Notes: generated from the sequence alone by a model not told the origin. DNA of 54,292 bases from Planctomycetota bacterium (GCA_016712275.1 JADJRI010000029.1:1-54292); one strand, 5' to 3'. Counted from the first letter of the stretch, positions 26,468 through 35,320 are shown. Numbers and translations: made by a program.

Positions 26468-27639
26468 TAAGTTAAGACGCAGAATGATTCATATAGTTTT
26501 CCCATTTCGGTCGACCTTTCTAATGACGGCGGAGCCGTCAGGAGGTCGGTATGGGATATGGAATTCGGTTGTCTCTCGCGGAGCGGGAGGCGTTGGACGG
26601 TCTTCGGTTCCGCACGCCGTCCGCGGATGTCTTTCGCAATTGTCTGATTCTGTTGATGTCGGATTCGCGGGACACAATTGCTTCGATTGCCGGTCGTTTG
26701 GGTTGCGCGACCGCCACGGTTGCTCGCATTCGACGCCTGTATCGCATGGGCGGTATCGGCGCCCTGCATCCGACCAAGCCGCCGGGACGCCGGAGCCGCG
26801 CCACGCCTGCCTATCTCAAGAAGATGAAGCGGGTTGTCGACACCAATCCCATGAAATTGGGCTACGGCTTTTCGGTCTGGTCGGCCACCCGGTTGGCCGC
26901 CCACATGGCCAAGGAAACCGGCATCCATTTCAGCGACGATCAGATGCGTCGATTGCTGCATCAGGTGAATTACTCGTTTCATCGTCCCAAGCACACCCTC
27001 AAAGGCAAACGCGACGAGGCCGCCTACGAAAAGGCCCGCCGCAAGCTGATCGGTCTAAAAAAACGCCCTGAAGAATGATGCCGCCGAGCGCTGATCTATC
27101 AGGATGAAGTCGAAATCCATCGGCACCCGGCGCTGACGCGCATGTGGGCGCCGGTCGGCAAGCAGCCCGAAATACCCTCGCCGGGCAAGAACGAAAAAAA
27201 GGTGGTGTACGGCGGGGTGGACTATGCCACTGCCAAAATCACCACGCTCATCGCGGACACCAAGAGCGGCTGGAATTTCATCGCGTTTCTGACCGCGTTG
27301 CTCAAGGCCTACGGCAACCGAAAAATCCGTCTGGTTTGTGACAACGCCCGCTATCACCACACCAAGGCCGTCAGAGCCTTTTTGGAGACACAAACCGATC
27401 GACTGACGATCTTCTGGCTCCCGACGTATTGTCCCAGCCTGAACCTGATCGAACGGCTCTGGGGTCACCTGAAACGCACCGTGTTGGCAAACGTCCTCTT
27501 CAAAACCGTCGAAGACCTTGCTGACGCATTCCGGCAAGGCGTCGGCCGAATCAATGGACACCGAAACAAAATGGGATTCATGTTCGATCATGACCATGTC
27601 CGGAACAATGCTGCATGAATCATTCTGCGTTACAACTTA
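26468..27639 (+). mobile_element. IS630-family insertion sequence
   Basis: About 1.17 kb. The ends are imperfect inverted repeats of 26 bp with 23 matches, sharing ACGCAGAATGATTCAT. Left begins CTAAGTTAAG at 26467; right ends CAACTTAG at 27640. TA dinucleotides at 26468-26469 and 27638-27639 fit the TA target duplication of the IS630/Tc1-mariner group. It contains one transposase gene. It sits between the Kelch gene and the Rhs tail. Confidence 0.88.
26551..27618 (+). pseudogene. IS630-family transposase, interrupted
   Basis: A single frame of about 355 codons is broken by TGA at 27076-27078. The first part (175 residues) has the helix-turn-helix domain (SIAGRLGCATATVARIRRLY). The second part holds the DDE catalytic residues in IYQDEVEIH, VCDNARYHHTK and SLNLIERLWGHLKR. 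Two readings explain the break: a real in-frame stop, or two compensating indels between 27056 and 27095 (one A fewer in the A6 run, one base more near 27091) giving LKNALKNDAAERLIYQDE. IS630 relatives sometimes use frameshifting, but neither shifted frame here stays open past the break. Activity is doubtful. Confidence 0.85.
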
Positions 27640-28817
27640 GCATTGATTTGAGACAGAGGCCAGTGATCATTTACTAGGACCAGCTTGCATGTGTACTCAT
27701 ATTGGCCCTTCCCAAGTATCATAGATAATTCCGCACGAACATTCCGTAATTGTAATGTAGTCATAGCCGCCAACGGGGCCAGACGCAGGCGTTGAGCATA
27801 GACACTGAATAATTCCCTTGCAGTTCCTCCGACTGTTATTGGGTCCTTCTTGGGTCAACTCACATTGAATGTTGATTACATTGCCAGGCAGACCCAAAGA
27901 ATCTTCTCCATCTGCTGAAGAAGATATAACGGTGCATTGTCGCATTCCATTGCCACCCGCACATAGTCCACAGATCATAATATCTTCGTAAACAATGGTC
28001 GCTTTGCAGGTATTGCAACAGCACGCGTCTTCGGGAGGGAATTCAAAGTCCTCGACTAGGCCTGAATAGTCTGTAAGACTGATGGGATTACAGAGCAAGA
28101 GTTCATAAGTATGAGCGTAGTTTCTTATGAGTTGCTCGTTTGGGAAGTCATAATAACCATTGTGTCCTTTGACGAGTGGAGCGAGAGTCATCGCAGTATA
28201 TCCAGCTTGATAGGGGCGAAAATGATATCCTCCAGCCCCATGTCCTCGAGACATAATTGGTATGTTGTAGACTCTTGGATCCCTCGTCACCCACCTCCCT
28301 GTAATCGGCTCCGCGAACCTCGCCCGATGATGATTCAGCGGGAACTTGACGGTCGTGGCCGATGAACTCGTATCGATTGCGAAGTGCGGCACGCCCTGGA
28401 ACATGTAGGGGTTGCCCACGTCGCTGAATGCTTGCGCCACTGTTGGGTTGCCGGACCACGCCGAGACGGCCGCGTTGTAGAGGGTCGTGTCGCTCGAATC
28501 CACGTCGCCGTCATCGTCCATGTCGGCCCGCGGATCCCAGATCGTTGCGTTCAACGAGGCGTTGTAACGGACGTTGTCGGCAATCGTCAGCCACCCGAAG
28601 TCCTGCATGTCCCCCCGGCCGCCGCTCTCGCGAATGAGGGGCTTGCCGTAGGGGTCGTAGCAGTAGCGCTCCACGATGGCCCCGGCGCGATCGACCAGCA
28701 TGCGCACGTTGTACATCCGATCCAGCACATAGTAGTACGGCCGGTCGTCGGTGGTGCCGGTGGTTTCGTAGCAGTTGACCATGGCCAATCGCTCGTCGAT
28801 GTAAGAGACCCCGTGGA

Positions 28818-28859
28818 CCCTTGACATTCCTGACATACGGCCGTCAAGAACGTCAAGGG
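28818..28859. repeat. CCCTTGAC/GTCAAGGG palindrome A
   Basis: CCCTTGACATT and its near-complement AACGTCAAGGG lie 20 bp apart, interrupting the Rhs coding sequence between two recognisable core segments. Confidence 0.55.
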
Positions 28860-28914
28860 CAAGCTTCGTACCGCAATGGGTCGCCACTGTCATTATACTC
28901 GTACACCTCGTCTG

Positions 28915-28942
28915 CCCTTGACATTGTACTCGAAGTCAAGGG
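28915..28942. repeat. CCCTTGAC/GTCAAGGG palindrome B
   Basis: CCCTTGACATT faces AAGTCAAGGG with a 7-nt loop, the same arms as palindrome A 55 bp away. It also lies at a break in the Rhs frame. Confidence 0.55.
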
Positions 28943-29106
28943 TTGACGCCTTAAAAATAGTAGCGTTTTGTCTCGGAATTGGTGTCGTCGATGTACTCGA
29001 TCCGCTGGCCGAGGGCATGGCTGTTGAGATTGTTCGTTTTCCGCGATTTGCGTGCGAGGTGCGTGGCACAACCCCGTTGGGGTTGAATGGGGGTGGGGGC
29101 TTTGGA

Positions 29107-29140
29107 CCCGGGGTAGATCGCGTGCGCGATCAACCCCGGG
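29107..29140. repeat. 34-nt near-perfect palindrome
   Basis: CCCGGGGT-A-GATCGCG, a TG loop, then CGCGATC-A-ACCCCGGG: 15 pairs around one A/A mismatch. It lies in a stretch without genes, beside the 0.29-kb repeats. Confidence 0.7.
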
Positions 29141-29201
29141 CTAAAGGCGGAACGCCGTTGGCGTTGGCGTTTGCGGGCTGGGGTGGCAGGGTTAGAGGCG
29201 A

Positions 29202-29460
29202 GCATGCCGACGCGAACGGCCGTCGGCATGGCACCCGGCGTGCATCGTCTCGAAGTTCTTTCGCCGCTGCCGCGGCTGGGGTGTGGCGAGATTTGTTTCC
29301 CACGTCTCACGACGTGGGCTTTATGCTATCGCCGCTGCCGCGGCTGAGGATGGCGTTGGAGTTCACAGGCGGGACGGATGGGAGACAAGCGAGGGTTACG
29401 GGTTGCGAGTGGTGAGTTCCGAGTAGCGATTAGCGAGTAATGGAGACAGGTGGGCCGAGC
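29202..29460. repeat. 0.29-kb tandem repeat, copy 1
   Basis: Starts GCATGCCGACGCGAACGGCC, contains CGTGCATCGTCTCGAAG, two TCGCCGCTGCCGCGGCTG blocks and ACGTCTCACGACGTGGG, and ends in the hairpin GGTGGGCCGAGCCCACC. Copy 2 lies 292 bp further on. Confidence 0.8.
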
Positions 29461-29493
29461 CCACCCTACAAAGTGAGCTTGCCCTACGCGCTT

Positions 29494-29753
29494 GCATGCC
29501 GACGCGAACGGCCGACGGCATGGCACCCGGCGTGCATCGTCTCGAAGTTCTTTCGCCGCTGCCGCGGCTGTGGTGTGGCGAGATTTGTTTCCACGTCTCA
29601 CGACGTGGGCTTTATGCTATCGCCGCTGCCGCGGCTGAGGATGGCGTTGGAGTTCACAGCCGGGACGGATGGGAGACAAGCGAGGGTTTCGGGTTGCGAG
29701 TGGTGAGTTTCGAGTGGCGAATTTTGGAGAAAGGTGGGCCGAGCCCACCCTAC
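29494..29753. repeat. 0.29-kb tandem repeat, copy 2
   Basis: Nearly identical to 29202-29460. It differs by a few bases and in the drifting GAGTGGTGAGTTTCGAGTGG spacer before the terminal hairpin (29733-29753). Confidence 0.8.
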
Positions 29754-29827
29754 ATTCGAGTTTCGAGTTTCGAGTGGCGGGTTTCGAGATTCAAGAATTC
29801 GGGAAAGGTGGGCCGAGCCCACCCTAC
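29754..29827. repeat. Third, partial repeat unit ending in GGTGGGC hairpin
   Basis: Consists of drifting TTTCGAGTTTCGAGTGGCGG wording and a third hairpin GGTGGGCCGAGCCCACC followed by CTAC (29807-29827). The stretch up to 29973 holds no gene. Confidence 0.7.
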
Positions 29828-29973
29828 GCGAAGCGCGCATTACCGCCGTCAGCGGCTGCACCAACTCGTGTAATACCAGTACCTCGTTTTCAATAAACGT
29901 GCGTCCGTGGGGCAATACCCTTAAAATGGGAACGTGGCCGGATGTGGCCGGCTGGAATAGGCAGGAGCGTATT

Positions 29974-30900
29974 ATGTCCGACGGGCAACCCGCACACCCA
30001 ACGCCGAATGGTCCAACGCAGACGACCGGAACTACGAGCGCCGTAGCGCCGCATTCCGGCAGGGGCAAGCCGATGGGCGGCGGCGTGAAGCACGCTGGGG
30101 GTCGGGGATTTTTTGCGACGGTGGGGCACATCATCGGTCTTATTTTCAAGCCCATCGCGTGGGTTGTCCGGCCGCTTGTTTTTCGCGTCAGCCCGGACAA
30201 GACCAACCCGAAGGTGCATTTCACCAGTTTTTCGAATCTGCTTTATCTGTGGCCGATTATGATCATCGGCTGGGTGGGGCCGTGGCTCTCGCCTGAGGTT
30301 GATCCTTGGATTCCTCATGCGGTGATGGGGTGGATCTGGATCACGGTGATGCTGGTGGTGATCATCTGCATCGGCGCGGACACGGATCGAAACAAGACGG
30401 CGGCCATCGCGGCGGTGGTGATCATTCTGTGGCTGGGGGGCTTGTTGATTGAAGCGAAGCAGGGGATTCCGGTGCTGTCTCGGATTTACGAATTCTTCGC
30501 GAAGTATCAGGTGAAGTTTGACGCGGGCACGGCGGGTGTGTTCAGTATTGCGGTGCTGATCATTCTGATATTCATCGTCATATCGGCGTGGTTCGACGGG
30601 CGGTACGAAATCACCACGCGCGAAATCACGCACAAGCGGATTTTTCGCACAAGCGATTCGCTGCCGCGGGCGGCGAAGCGGATCAAGCGGGACTGGCGCG
30701 ATTTGATCGAGACATTTCTCGGCCTTGGCGCTGGGGACGTGATTGTCATCGATTCCAACAGCAACATCGTGATGCGAATACCGAATGTGCCGTTTCTGTG
30801 GTTTTTCCGGCACGATGTGGACCATATTCTGGAAGTGCTCGCCACGACGGAAGTTGCAGCCGAGGAGGCCGCGATTATCGAGGATGATGATGCGGCGTAG
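29974..30900 (+). CDS. Membrane protein with C-terminal PH-like/DUF region
   Basis: 308 residues from the ATG at 29974, chosen because AGGAG lies 6 nt upstream; longer upstream frames run into repeat DNA. The first 50 residues are a Gly/Pro/Thr-rich cytoplasmic tail. Four membrane segments follow (about 90-108, 118-138, 145-160 and 190-210). The last 95 residues are soluble and beta-rich (GRYEITTREITHKRIFR, DVIVIDSNSNIVMRIPNV), resembling a bacterial PH domain attached to a membrane anchor. The very end is acidic. No enzyme motif; function unknown. Confidence 0.75.
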   Translation: MSDGQPAHPTPNGPTQTTGTTSAVAPHSGRGKPMGGGVKHAGGRGFFATVGHIIGLIFKPIAWVVRPLVFRVSPDKTNPKVHFTSFSNLLYLWPIMIIGWVGPWLSPEVDPWIPHAVMGWIWITVMLVVIICIGADTDRNKTAAIAAVVIILWLGGLLIEAKQGIPVLSRIYEFFAKYQVKFDAGTAGVFSIAVLIILIFIVISAWFDGRYEITTREITHKRIFRTSDSLPRAAKRIKRDWRDLIETFLGLGAGDVIVIDSNSNIVMRIPNVPFLWFFRHDVDHILEVLATTEVAAEEAAIIEDDDAA

Positions 30901-31029
30901 GTGTTGCAGGTGATTTGCGGGCGCGGGTTCGGGCGAGTTGAGTCACCGGGCTAACGCTGAACTTTTTGGGCTGTCTTGTCTATGATGGAATGAGCCGGTT
31001 CGATGTCGGAGTTGTTTCGGGAGTCGGTC

Positions 31030-31701
31030 ATGTCTGATTCATGTCCAACCTGCAATGCGAGTAACAAGGCGGTGGCGCGTTTTTGTTTTCGCTGTGGCGA
31101 TCCGCTCTTGCGACCGGCCGAGCCGGCGCTGCCGCCGGAGCCGCCGCCGGCCATCAAGACCCCTGCGATTCCGTGCCGTCCGAAGCGGTCGGGCTTCGAT
31201 CGGGCGATCATTCTTTTCTTGTTTGGGGCCGCGGCCTTTGTGACGATTCAGTTTGCCGTGCGGGCGAGCCGGAATTACTCCGTGCCGCCGCGGAAGCTCG
31301 CTCAGGATCATGCAACGCTGGATGTCGGGCCGGCGCAGAACAAGGCCATCTATGAACTGCTGAAGGCGCGCGGGCTGTCCGTCGCGGTTTCGGAACTTGG
31401 CGAGAAACTTGTCGTCACGGCCAGTGGCGAGAAAATCAAGACGGTCGATCGGCTGGTCCATCTTCTTCGACGGGCCAAATCGTCGAGTCAGTCGCGCAAG
31501 CCGGCGCAGGAAAGCTTCAAGCGGGAGAGCTACCGGCTGAGCAAGGAAAATGCCGCCGCCCTGGCACGCGTGCTATCGTTTACCGACTGGTCGATTCGAT
31601 TCACGCACGATGGCGAGATGCTGCGGGTGGTGGCGCCGGCCGACGATCAGAAGGTGATCGCATCGGTGGTGATGATGCTTGAAGGGGATGACGGCGATTG
31701 A
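31030..31701 (+). CDS. Zinc-ribbon, single-pass membrane protein
   Basis: 223 residues from the ATG at 31030 (GGGAG six nt upstream). The N-terminal zinc ribbon is CPTC...CFRCG (residues 5-23). A Pro-rich linker, one membrane helix (about 58-76) and two similar alpha/beta segments (about 95-145 and 160-220) follow. The segments could be a duplicated small domain: GLSVAVSELGEKLVVTASG and WSIRFTHDGEMLRVVAP, each followed by a KTVDRLVHLLRR- or KVIASVVMML-type helix. No known family. It belongs with the other ribbon-plus-anchor proteins in this window. Confidence 0.7.
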   Translation: MSDSCPTCNASNKAVARFCFRCGDPLLRPAEPALPPEPPPAIKTPAIPCRPKRSGFDRAIILFLFGAAAFVTIQFAVRASRNYSVPPRKLAQDHATLDVGPAQNKAIYELLKARGLSVAVSELGEKLVVTASGEKIKTVDRLVHLLRRAKSSSQSRKPAQESFKRESYRLSKENAAALARVLSFTDWSIRFTHDGEMLRVVAPADDQKVIASVVMMLEGDDGD

Positions 31702-31807
31702 GTCGCGGCGCGCCTGGGCCGGCAGGTGGCAATTCCGCCACTTGTCATTCCGTGTTCCTGCTCTGACAATTCGGCGCGATATCATGGCCTCGCTTCAGGG
31801 TTATTCG

Positions 31808-32224
31808 ATGAGAAACCATCGCGCGCTTCGGGTTTGTGTACTTTTACTTTCGAGCTGTATCGTTCTGCAGGGCGGATGCGAAACCATGCCGCCGACGGAG
31901 GCCGTGCTTGAGGGGACATGGGAACTTGTGAAGGCGTCGGATCCGGGCGGTGCGAACAAGATTGTGCTGGAGATCAACGATCAGGGCCGCGTGACATCGG
32001 TGACAAACTTTGTCGGTGGCACGTCGTTTCGACAGAACAACGCGACGGGCCAGACGACGCTCGCAGGTCTGGACATTCTCATTCAGACGAGCACGAATCT
32101 TAAGTTCGAGGCGGTGTTTAACGACGAAATCACAGAGGCCGTCGGCACGCAGTTTACGGAATTCACACTCTTCGGTGTTACAACCACGATTGACGAAGGC
32201 GAAGCGACGCTGAAACGGATTTGA
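31808..32224 (+). CDS. Lipoprotein of unknown function
   Basis: 138 residues from the ATG at 31808, with AGGG 7 nt upstream. The signal sequence (VCVLLLSSCIVLQGGC) ends in a lipobox with Cys24. The mature domain is beta-rich and begins EGTWELVKASD, like small lipocalin-type or META-like lipoproteins; compare the protein at 939-1292 (GKWNVTE). An upstream ATG at 31784 is possible. It lies 84 bp upstream of thyA on the same strand. The role is unknown. Confidence 0.68.
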   Translation: MRNHRALRVCVLLLSSCIVLQGGCETMPPTEAVLEGTWELVKASDPGGANKIVLEINDQGRVTSVTNFVGGTSFRQNNATGQTTLAGLDILIQTSTNLKFEAVFNDEITEAVGTQFTEFTLFGVTTTIDEGEATLKRI

Positions 32225-32308
32225 GCGATTGGGGATTGGGCCGTTACAATCGGCGAATTGCCGATGAGGGACGTATCGCGCCTTGCCGCGCTCATGGAGG
32301 AGCACACC

Positions 32309-33147
32309 ATGCAGGTTTATCTTGATCTGGTTCGAACCGTGCTCGACGAAGGCACATTTAAGCCGTCGCGCACGGGGATCGACACGATCAGTTATTTCTC
32401 CCGCACTATCAGGTCGATCTGGCGAAAGGGTATCCGCTCTTGACGACGAAGCGGGTGAATTTCGAATCGGTGATTCGTGAACTGCTCTGGTATCTCTCCG
32501 GCGAAAACCATATTCGCAATTTGCGCAGGCACACGAAGATTTGGGATGCGTGGGCCGATGCCGATGGGAACCTTGAGACGGCCTATGGGCATTACTGGCG
32601 GCATTTTCCGAGCGCGACGAAGGGCGAGAACGGCCAATGGCAGGTGCGCGAGGTGGATCAGATTCGGTATGTCATCGATGCGATCAAACGCGATCCGAAC
32701 AGCCGGCGGCTGGTTGTGACCGCGTGGGAGCCGGGCAACGCGACGACGAGCAAGCTGCCGCCGTGTCATTACACGTATGCGTTTCATGTCATTAATGGGA
32801 AACTTAATTGCCATCTGACGCAGCGCAGTGGGGATATTGCACTGGGGATTCCGTTTAACCTTGCGGCGTATGCGGCGCTGACGCAGATCATTGCGCAGGA
32901 GTGCGGGCTGTCGGTCGGCAAGTTTGCGCACACGATTGTCGATGCGCATATTTATTGCGCGAAGCCGGGAAGCGAAACGGCGGACTACGACCATGTCGAG
33001 GGATTGAAGAAGCAGCTTACGCGCGAGCCGCTGCCGCTATCGCGGCTGGTGATCGCGAAGAAGCCGATCGACGAGTTGAAGTTTGAGGATTTTCAGCTTG
33101 TGGGTTATCAGTGCCATGAGGCGATAAAGTTCAAAGTGGCGGTTTGA
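32309..33147 (+). CDS. thyA: Thymidylate synthase, one-base frameshift near residue 31
   Basis: About 279 residues. The start MQVYLDLVRTVLDEG has GGAGGAG upstream. After TGIDTISYFSR the frame is lost; adding one base at about 32399-32407 gives YFSRHYQVDLAKGYPLLTTK, the normal ThyA sequence, and continues to 33147. The catalytic Cys is in PPCHYTYAFHV, and RRLVVTAWEPGN and QRSGDIALGIPFN bind phosphate and folate. The enzyme makes dTMP from dUMP with methylene-THF. folA follows directly, the usual pairing for regenerating THF. A true null is unlikely unless another synthase exists, so a sequence error is probable. Confidence 0.9.
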
Positions 33148-33149
33148 AA

Positions 33150-33239
33150 GGAATGAAGAATGCAGAATGGCGAATTGAACAATTGGGTTTAGATAACTCT
33201 CTTCAATTCGCTATTCGCTATTTGCAATTCGCAATTCTG
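33150..33239. repeat. Octamer-type imperfect palindrome between thyA and folA
   Basis: Left half AATGAAGAATGCAGAATGGC, right half TTCGCTATTCGCTATTTGCA and AATTCGCAATTC. The halves are roughly inverted and use the same vocabulary as the repeats at 23.7-25 kb. It spaces thyA and folA by about 90 bp. Confidence 0.6.
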
Positions 33240-33806
33240 ATGACAATCAGCATCATCGTCGCCATGACCGCCGACCGCGTGATCGGCAAGGACGGCAAGT
33301 TGCCTTGGCATGTGCCGGAGGACCTCAAGTTCTTCAAGCGCATGACGCAGGGGCATGCCATCATCATGGGGCGGAAGACTTATGAGTCGATGGGCCGGGC
33401 GTTGCCGCGGCGGCGGAATGTTTTGATTACGCGGCAGGCGGACTATCGGCCGGCCGCCTTGTCGGTGAAGCCGTCCGATGATCCCGCGCTGGATGTGTTG
33501 TTTGCGCCGGACGATGAATCGGCCCGTCGCGCGCCGGATCAGACGTGCCTGGATGTTGTTCATTCACTGGATGCGGCGATTGAGCTGTGCCGCCGGCGTG
33601 GCGAGGAGAAGGCGTTTGTCATTGGCGGCGGGAAGATTTTTCAGGACGCGATTGGGCGCGTGGAAGAAATGTTGATTACGCGGATCGAGGGTGATTACAA
33701 GGGCGATACGTTTTTCCCGCAATGGAATTCTGCTGAGTGGATTGACGTGGGGCCGGCCGACCCGACCTTTCAGGCGGCGACACGATACACGCGTACAATT
33801 GCATGA
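33240..33806 (+). CDS. folA: Dihydrofolate reductase
   Basis: 188 residues from the ATG at 33240, where the domain begins (MTISIIVAMTADRVIGKDG). Upstream in-frame codons fall inside repeat DNA and are not taken. Conserved features: LPWHVPEDLKFFKRMT (substrate pocket), GRKTYESMGRALPRR (NADPH), FVIGGGKIF, and the acidic residue in the first helix. It reduces DHF to THF. An insertion of about 20 residues (near 80-105, DDPALDVLFAPDDESARR) lengthens it beyond the usual 160. It follows thyA and ends 1 bp before the next gene's ATG region. Confidence 0.94.
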   Translation: MTISIIVAMTADRVIGKDGKLPWHVPEDLKFFKRMTQGHAIIMGRKTYESMGRALPRRRNVLITRQADYRPAALSVKPSDDPALDVLFAPDDESARRAPDQTCLDVVHSLDAAIELCRRRGEEKAFVIGGGKIFQDAIGRVEEMLITRIEGDYKGDTFFPQWNSAEWIDVGPADPTFQAATRYTRTIA

Positions 33807-33807
33807 C

Positions 33808-34761
33808 ATGGCCAAACAAGAGCAAACCGATGTTTTGCGGCCGCGGCTTGTTCGGCGCATGGTCCCTTGGATTTTTTCATTTGCCTGTGCCCTGCTTTTC
33901 ATTCGATTAACCATTCGCGATGCGGTACCGATCATCGCGGTGCTTTTTTACATCGGCCAACCCTTCATTCTCGCAATCCTCTTTGTTCTGGGCGCGTGCA
34001 TGTGGCCGACACGGGGGCGGCGAAGGGTCATTGGGAAATCAGTGAACATTCTGCTTGCAACGACCGCGCTGGCAATGTGGTGTGTCGATTCGTTTCGCGA
34101 TGTTTCGGTTGTGCCAGCCGCGAAGTCCTACTCCGCGCTCACCTGGAATGTGATGAATGGCAAATTGGGTTGGCGTTCGATTTTTCGAACGCTTCGCGAG
34201 TTCGACGCAGACGTGATTGTGCTTGTTGAAGCGCACGACTTTCGCGAGGAGGCCGACAGTCTTCGATTGGAGTTTCTTCCGGAATATCGGGTGACTTCGT
34301 GTGATTCGGGTCTTTGTCTCCTGACCCGGGGCGGCATAATCGACGATGCAATTCATCGTCTTGCGGATGGCGGGCGACTGAGGGAAACAACGGTTTCTCT
34401 GGACGGAAAGCAACTTAAGTTTTTCGCCGTGGATATTCTGAGCAATCCTTTGCGCGGCCGGCGCGCACCGCTTGAAGCGCTTGCCGTTCGAGCGGCGGAA
34501 ATCAGGGAGATGCCGCTCATTGTGACGGGCGATTTCAACACGCCGCCCAATTCGGTGCATTTTGAACAACTGCGTCAATGCACGAGCCACGCATTTGAAA
34601 CGGTGGGCGATGGCTTCGGTCCCACATGGCCTTCCGTGGCCCCGGTTCTCCTGCTGGATCAGTTTTGGACCAATGCGAAACTAAAACCGCTTTGCTGTCG
34701 AGCCGGATGGTCAGTTGCATCCGATCATCGACCGGTGGTTCTGACGTTTTCCATCGAGTGA
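33808..34761 (+). CDS. Membrane-anchored endonuclease/exonuclease/phosphatase (EEP) family protein
   Basis: 317 residues. Two or three N-terminal membrane helices (about 18-36, 43-64 and 78-94) precede the EEP domain. Its motifs are TWNVMNG (Asn114), VIVLVEAHD (Glu141), TGDFNTPP (near 263) and SDHRPVVLTF (near 307), i.e. the metal-binding and catalytic residues of the DNase I-like fold. The architecture resembles YafD-type proteins. The substrate could be a phospholipid, nucleotide or nucleic acid. The ATG is 2 bp after the folA stop. It ends 9 bp before the converging DinB gene. Confidence 0.85.
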   Translation: MAKQEQTDVLRPRLVRRMVPWIFSFACALLFIRLTIRDAVPIIAVLFYIGQPFILAILFVLGACMWPTRGRRRVIGKSVNILLATTALAMWCVDSFRDVSVVPAAKSYSALTWNVMNGKLGWRSIFRTLREFDADVIVLVEAHDFREEADSLRLEFLPEYRVTSCDSGLCLLTRGGIIDDAIHRLADGGRLRETTVSLDGKQLKFFAVDILSNPLRGRRAPLEALAVRAAEIREMPLIVTGDFNTPPNSVHFEQLRQCTSHAFETVGDGFGPTWPSVAPVLLLDQFWTNAKLKPLCCRAGWSVASDHRPVVLTFSIE

Positions 34762-34769
34762 AACAGACG

Positions 34770-35272
34770 TTACCTGCCAGGGCCTTCATCTCCGCTGGGG
34801 CCGTAGCTTGATGGCACTGGGCGCCCATTAGTCGCAGGTACACGCCGTATTGGCCGCGGTGGTGGTAATTGTGGTTCAGGAGAATGCTTCGCAGAAAGGC
34901 CTGCCGCGGCATCTCCATGATCGGCTTGCCGTCTTTTACGAATCGCCATGTTTCCTGCATGGCCGCGTCGGTGATGGTCGGCAGGATTCGTTTCACAGTC
35001 GCGACGCTTTTTTCGAATGCCGACATGATCTCGGCTTTGTTTTGCGGCTGGGCGAAGGGTTTGTTGAAATCGGGCATGGGCACGTTGTTTTGCTGTGCGA
35101 TTTCGGCGATTGAGCCCATGGCCGACGCGATATGCAGTGCGAGCTGGCCGGCGGTCATGGATTTTTCGTGGGGACGCCAGTTGAGTTTGTCTTCAGGCGT
35201 GCGGTCGAGGAATTTGTGGGTTGTCTTGCTTTCGTGTTCGAACTCGTGAAGGAACGTTTGTGCCACGGTCAT
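34770..35272 (-). CDS. DinB-family protein, one-base frameshift near C-terminus
   Basis: About 167 residues after correction. Four-helix DinB fold with metal-ligand candidates His47 (LALHIAS), His134 and His138 (NHNYHHRGQ). The raw frame continues through LMGAQCHQ into the opposite gene for 78 odd residues. One extra G in the GGG at 34819-34821 gives LMGAPVPSSYGPSGDEGPGR and a stop at 34770, the standard family ending, and removes the antisense overlap. DinB proteins are thiol/metal-dependent or orphan stress proteins. It does not resemble the 3620 gene closely. Confidence 0.85.
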
Positions 35273-35320
35273 GTCAGTAACTCCTTTATCAAGATTGTCT
35301 GCATAGTCACCCGTTACACG

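Larger units (their letters stand above)
27697..29050 (-). pseudogene. Rhs-type gene, C-terminal remnant with Cys-rich tail
   Basis: The main open frame is 28893-27697 (398 residues). It shows Rhs core landmarks: VSYIDERLAMVN, YYYVLDRMYNVRMLVD, VERYCYDPYGKP, RARFAEPITGRWVTRDP and NPISLTDYSGL, the last being the variant DPxGL end of the core. A further Rhs stretch, ALGQRIEYIDDTNSETKRYYF in part, lies at about 28951-29040 in the same frame but behind a stop. Between the two are small palindromes at 28818-28859 and 28915-28942. After the core comes a tail of about 120 residues with 13 cysteines (ACCCNTC, CGLC, CLC, CSC), AT-richer than the core and without a known domain. The N-terminal body is missing. 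Confidence 0.75.

Noticed and set aside
27050..27100. Programmed frameshift at the A6 run of the IS630 transposase
   Set aside because: Both the -1 and +1 frames hit stops within a few codons, so a single slip cannot join the two halves.
29202..29827. CRISPR or tandem protein-coding repeat
   Set aside because: Units are 0.29 kb with drifting spacers; frames across them are stopped or lack starts.
29734..29973. 80-residue N-terminal extension of the membrane protein at 29974
   Set aside because: The extension is translated repeat DNA; the ATG at 29974 has AGGAG and begins the natural protein.
33144..33239. Upstream start for dihydrofolate reductase
   Set aside because: Those codons fall in a palindromic repeat; the fold begins exactly at the ATG at 33240.
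34535..34769. Extended C-terminus of the DinB protein antisense to the EEP gene
   Set aside because: Explained by a one-base error; the corrected frame stops at 34770 with the normal family ending.
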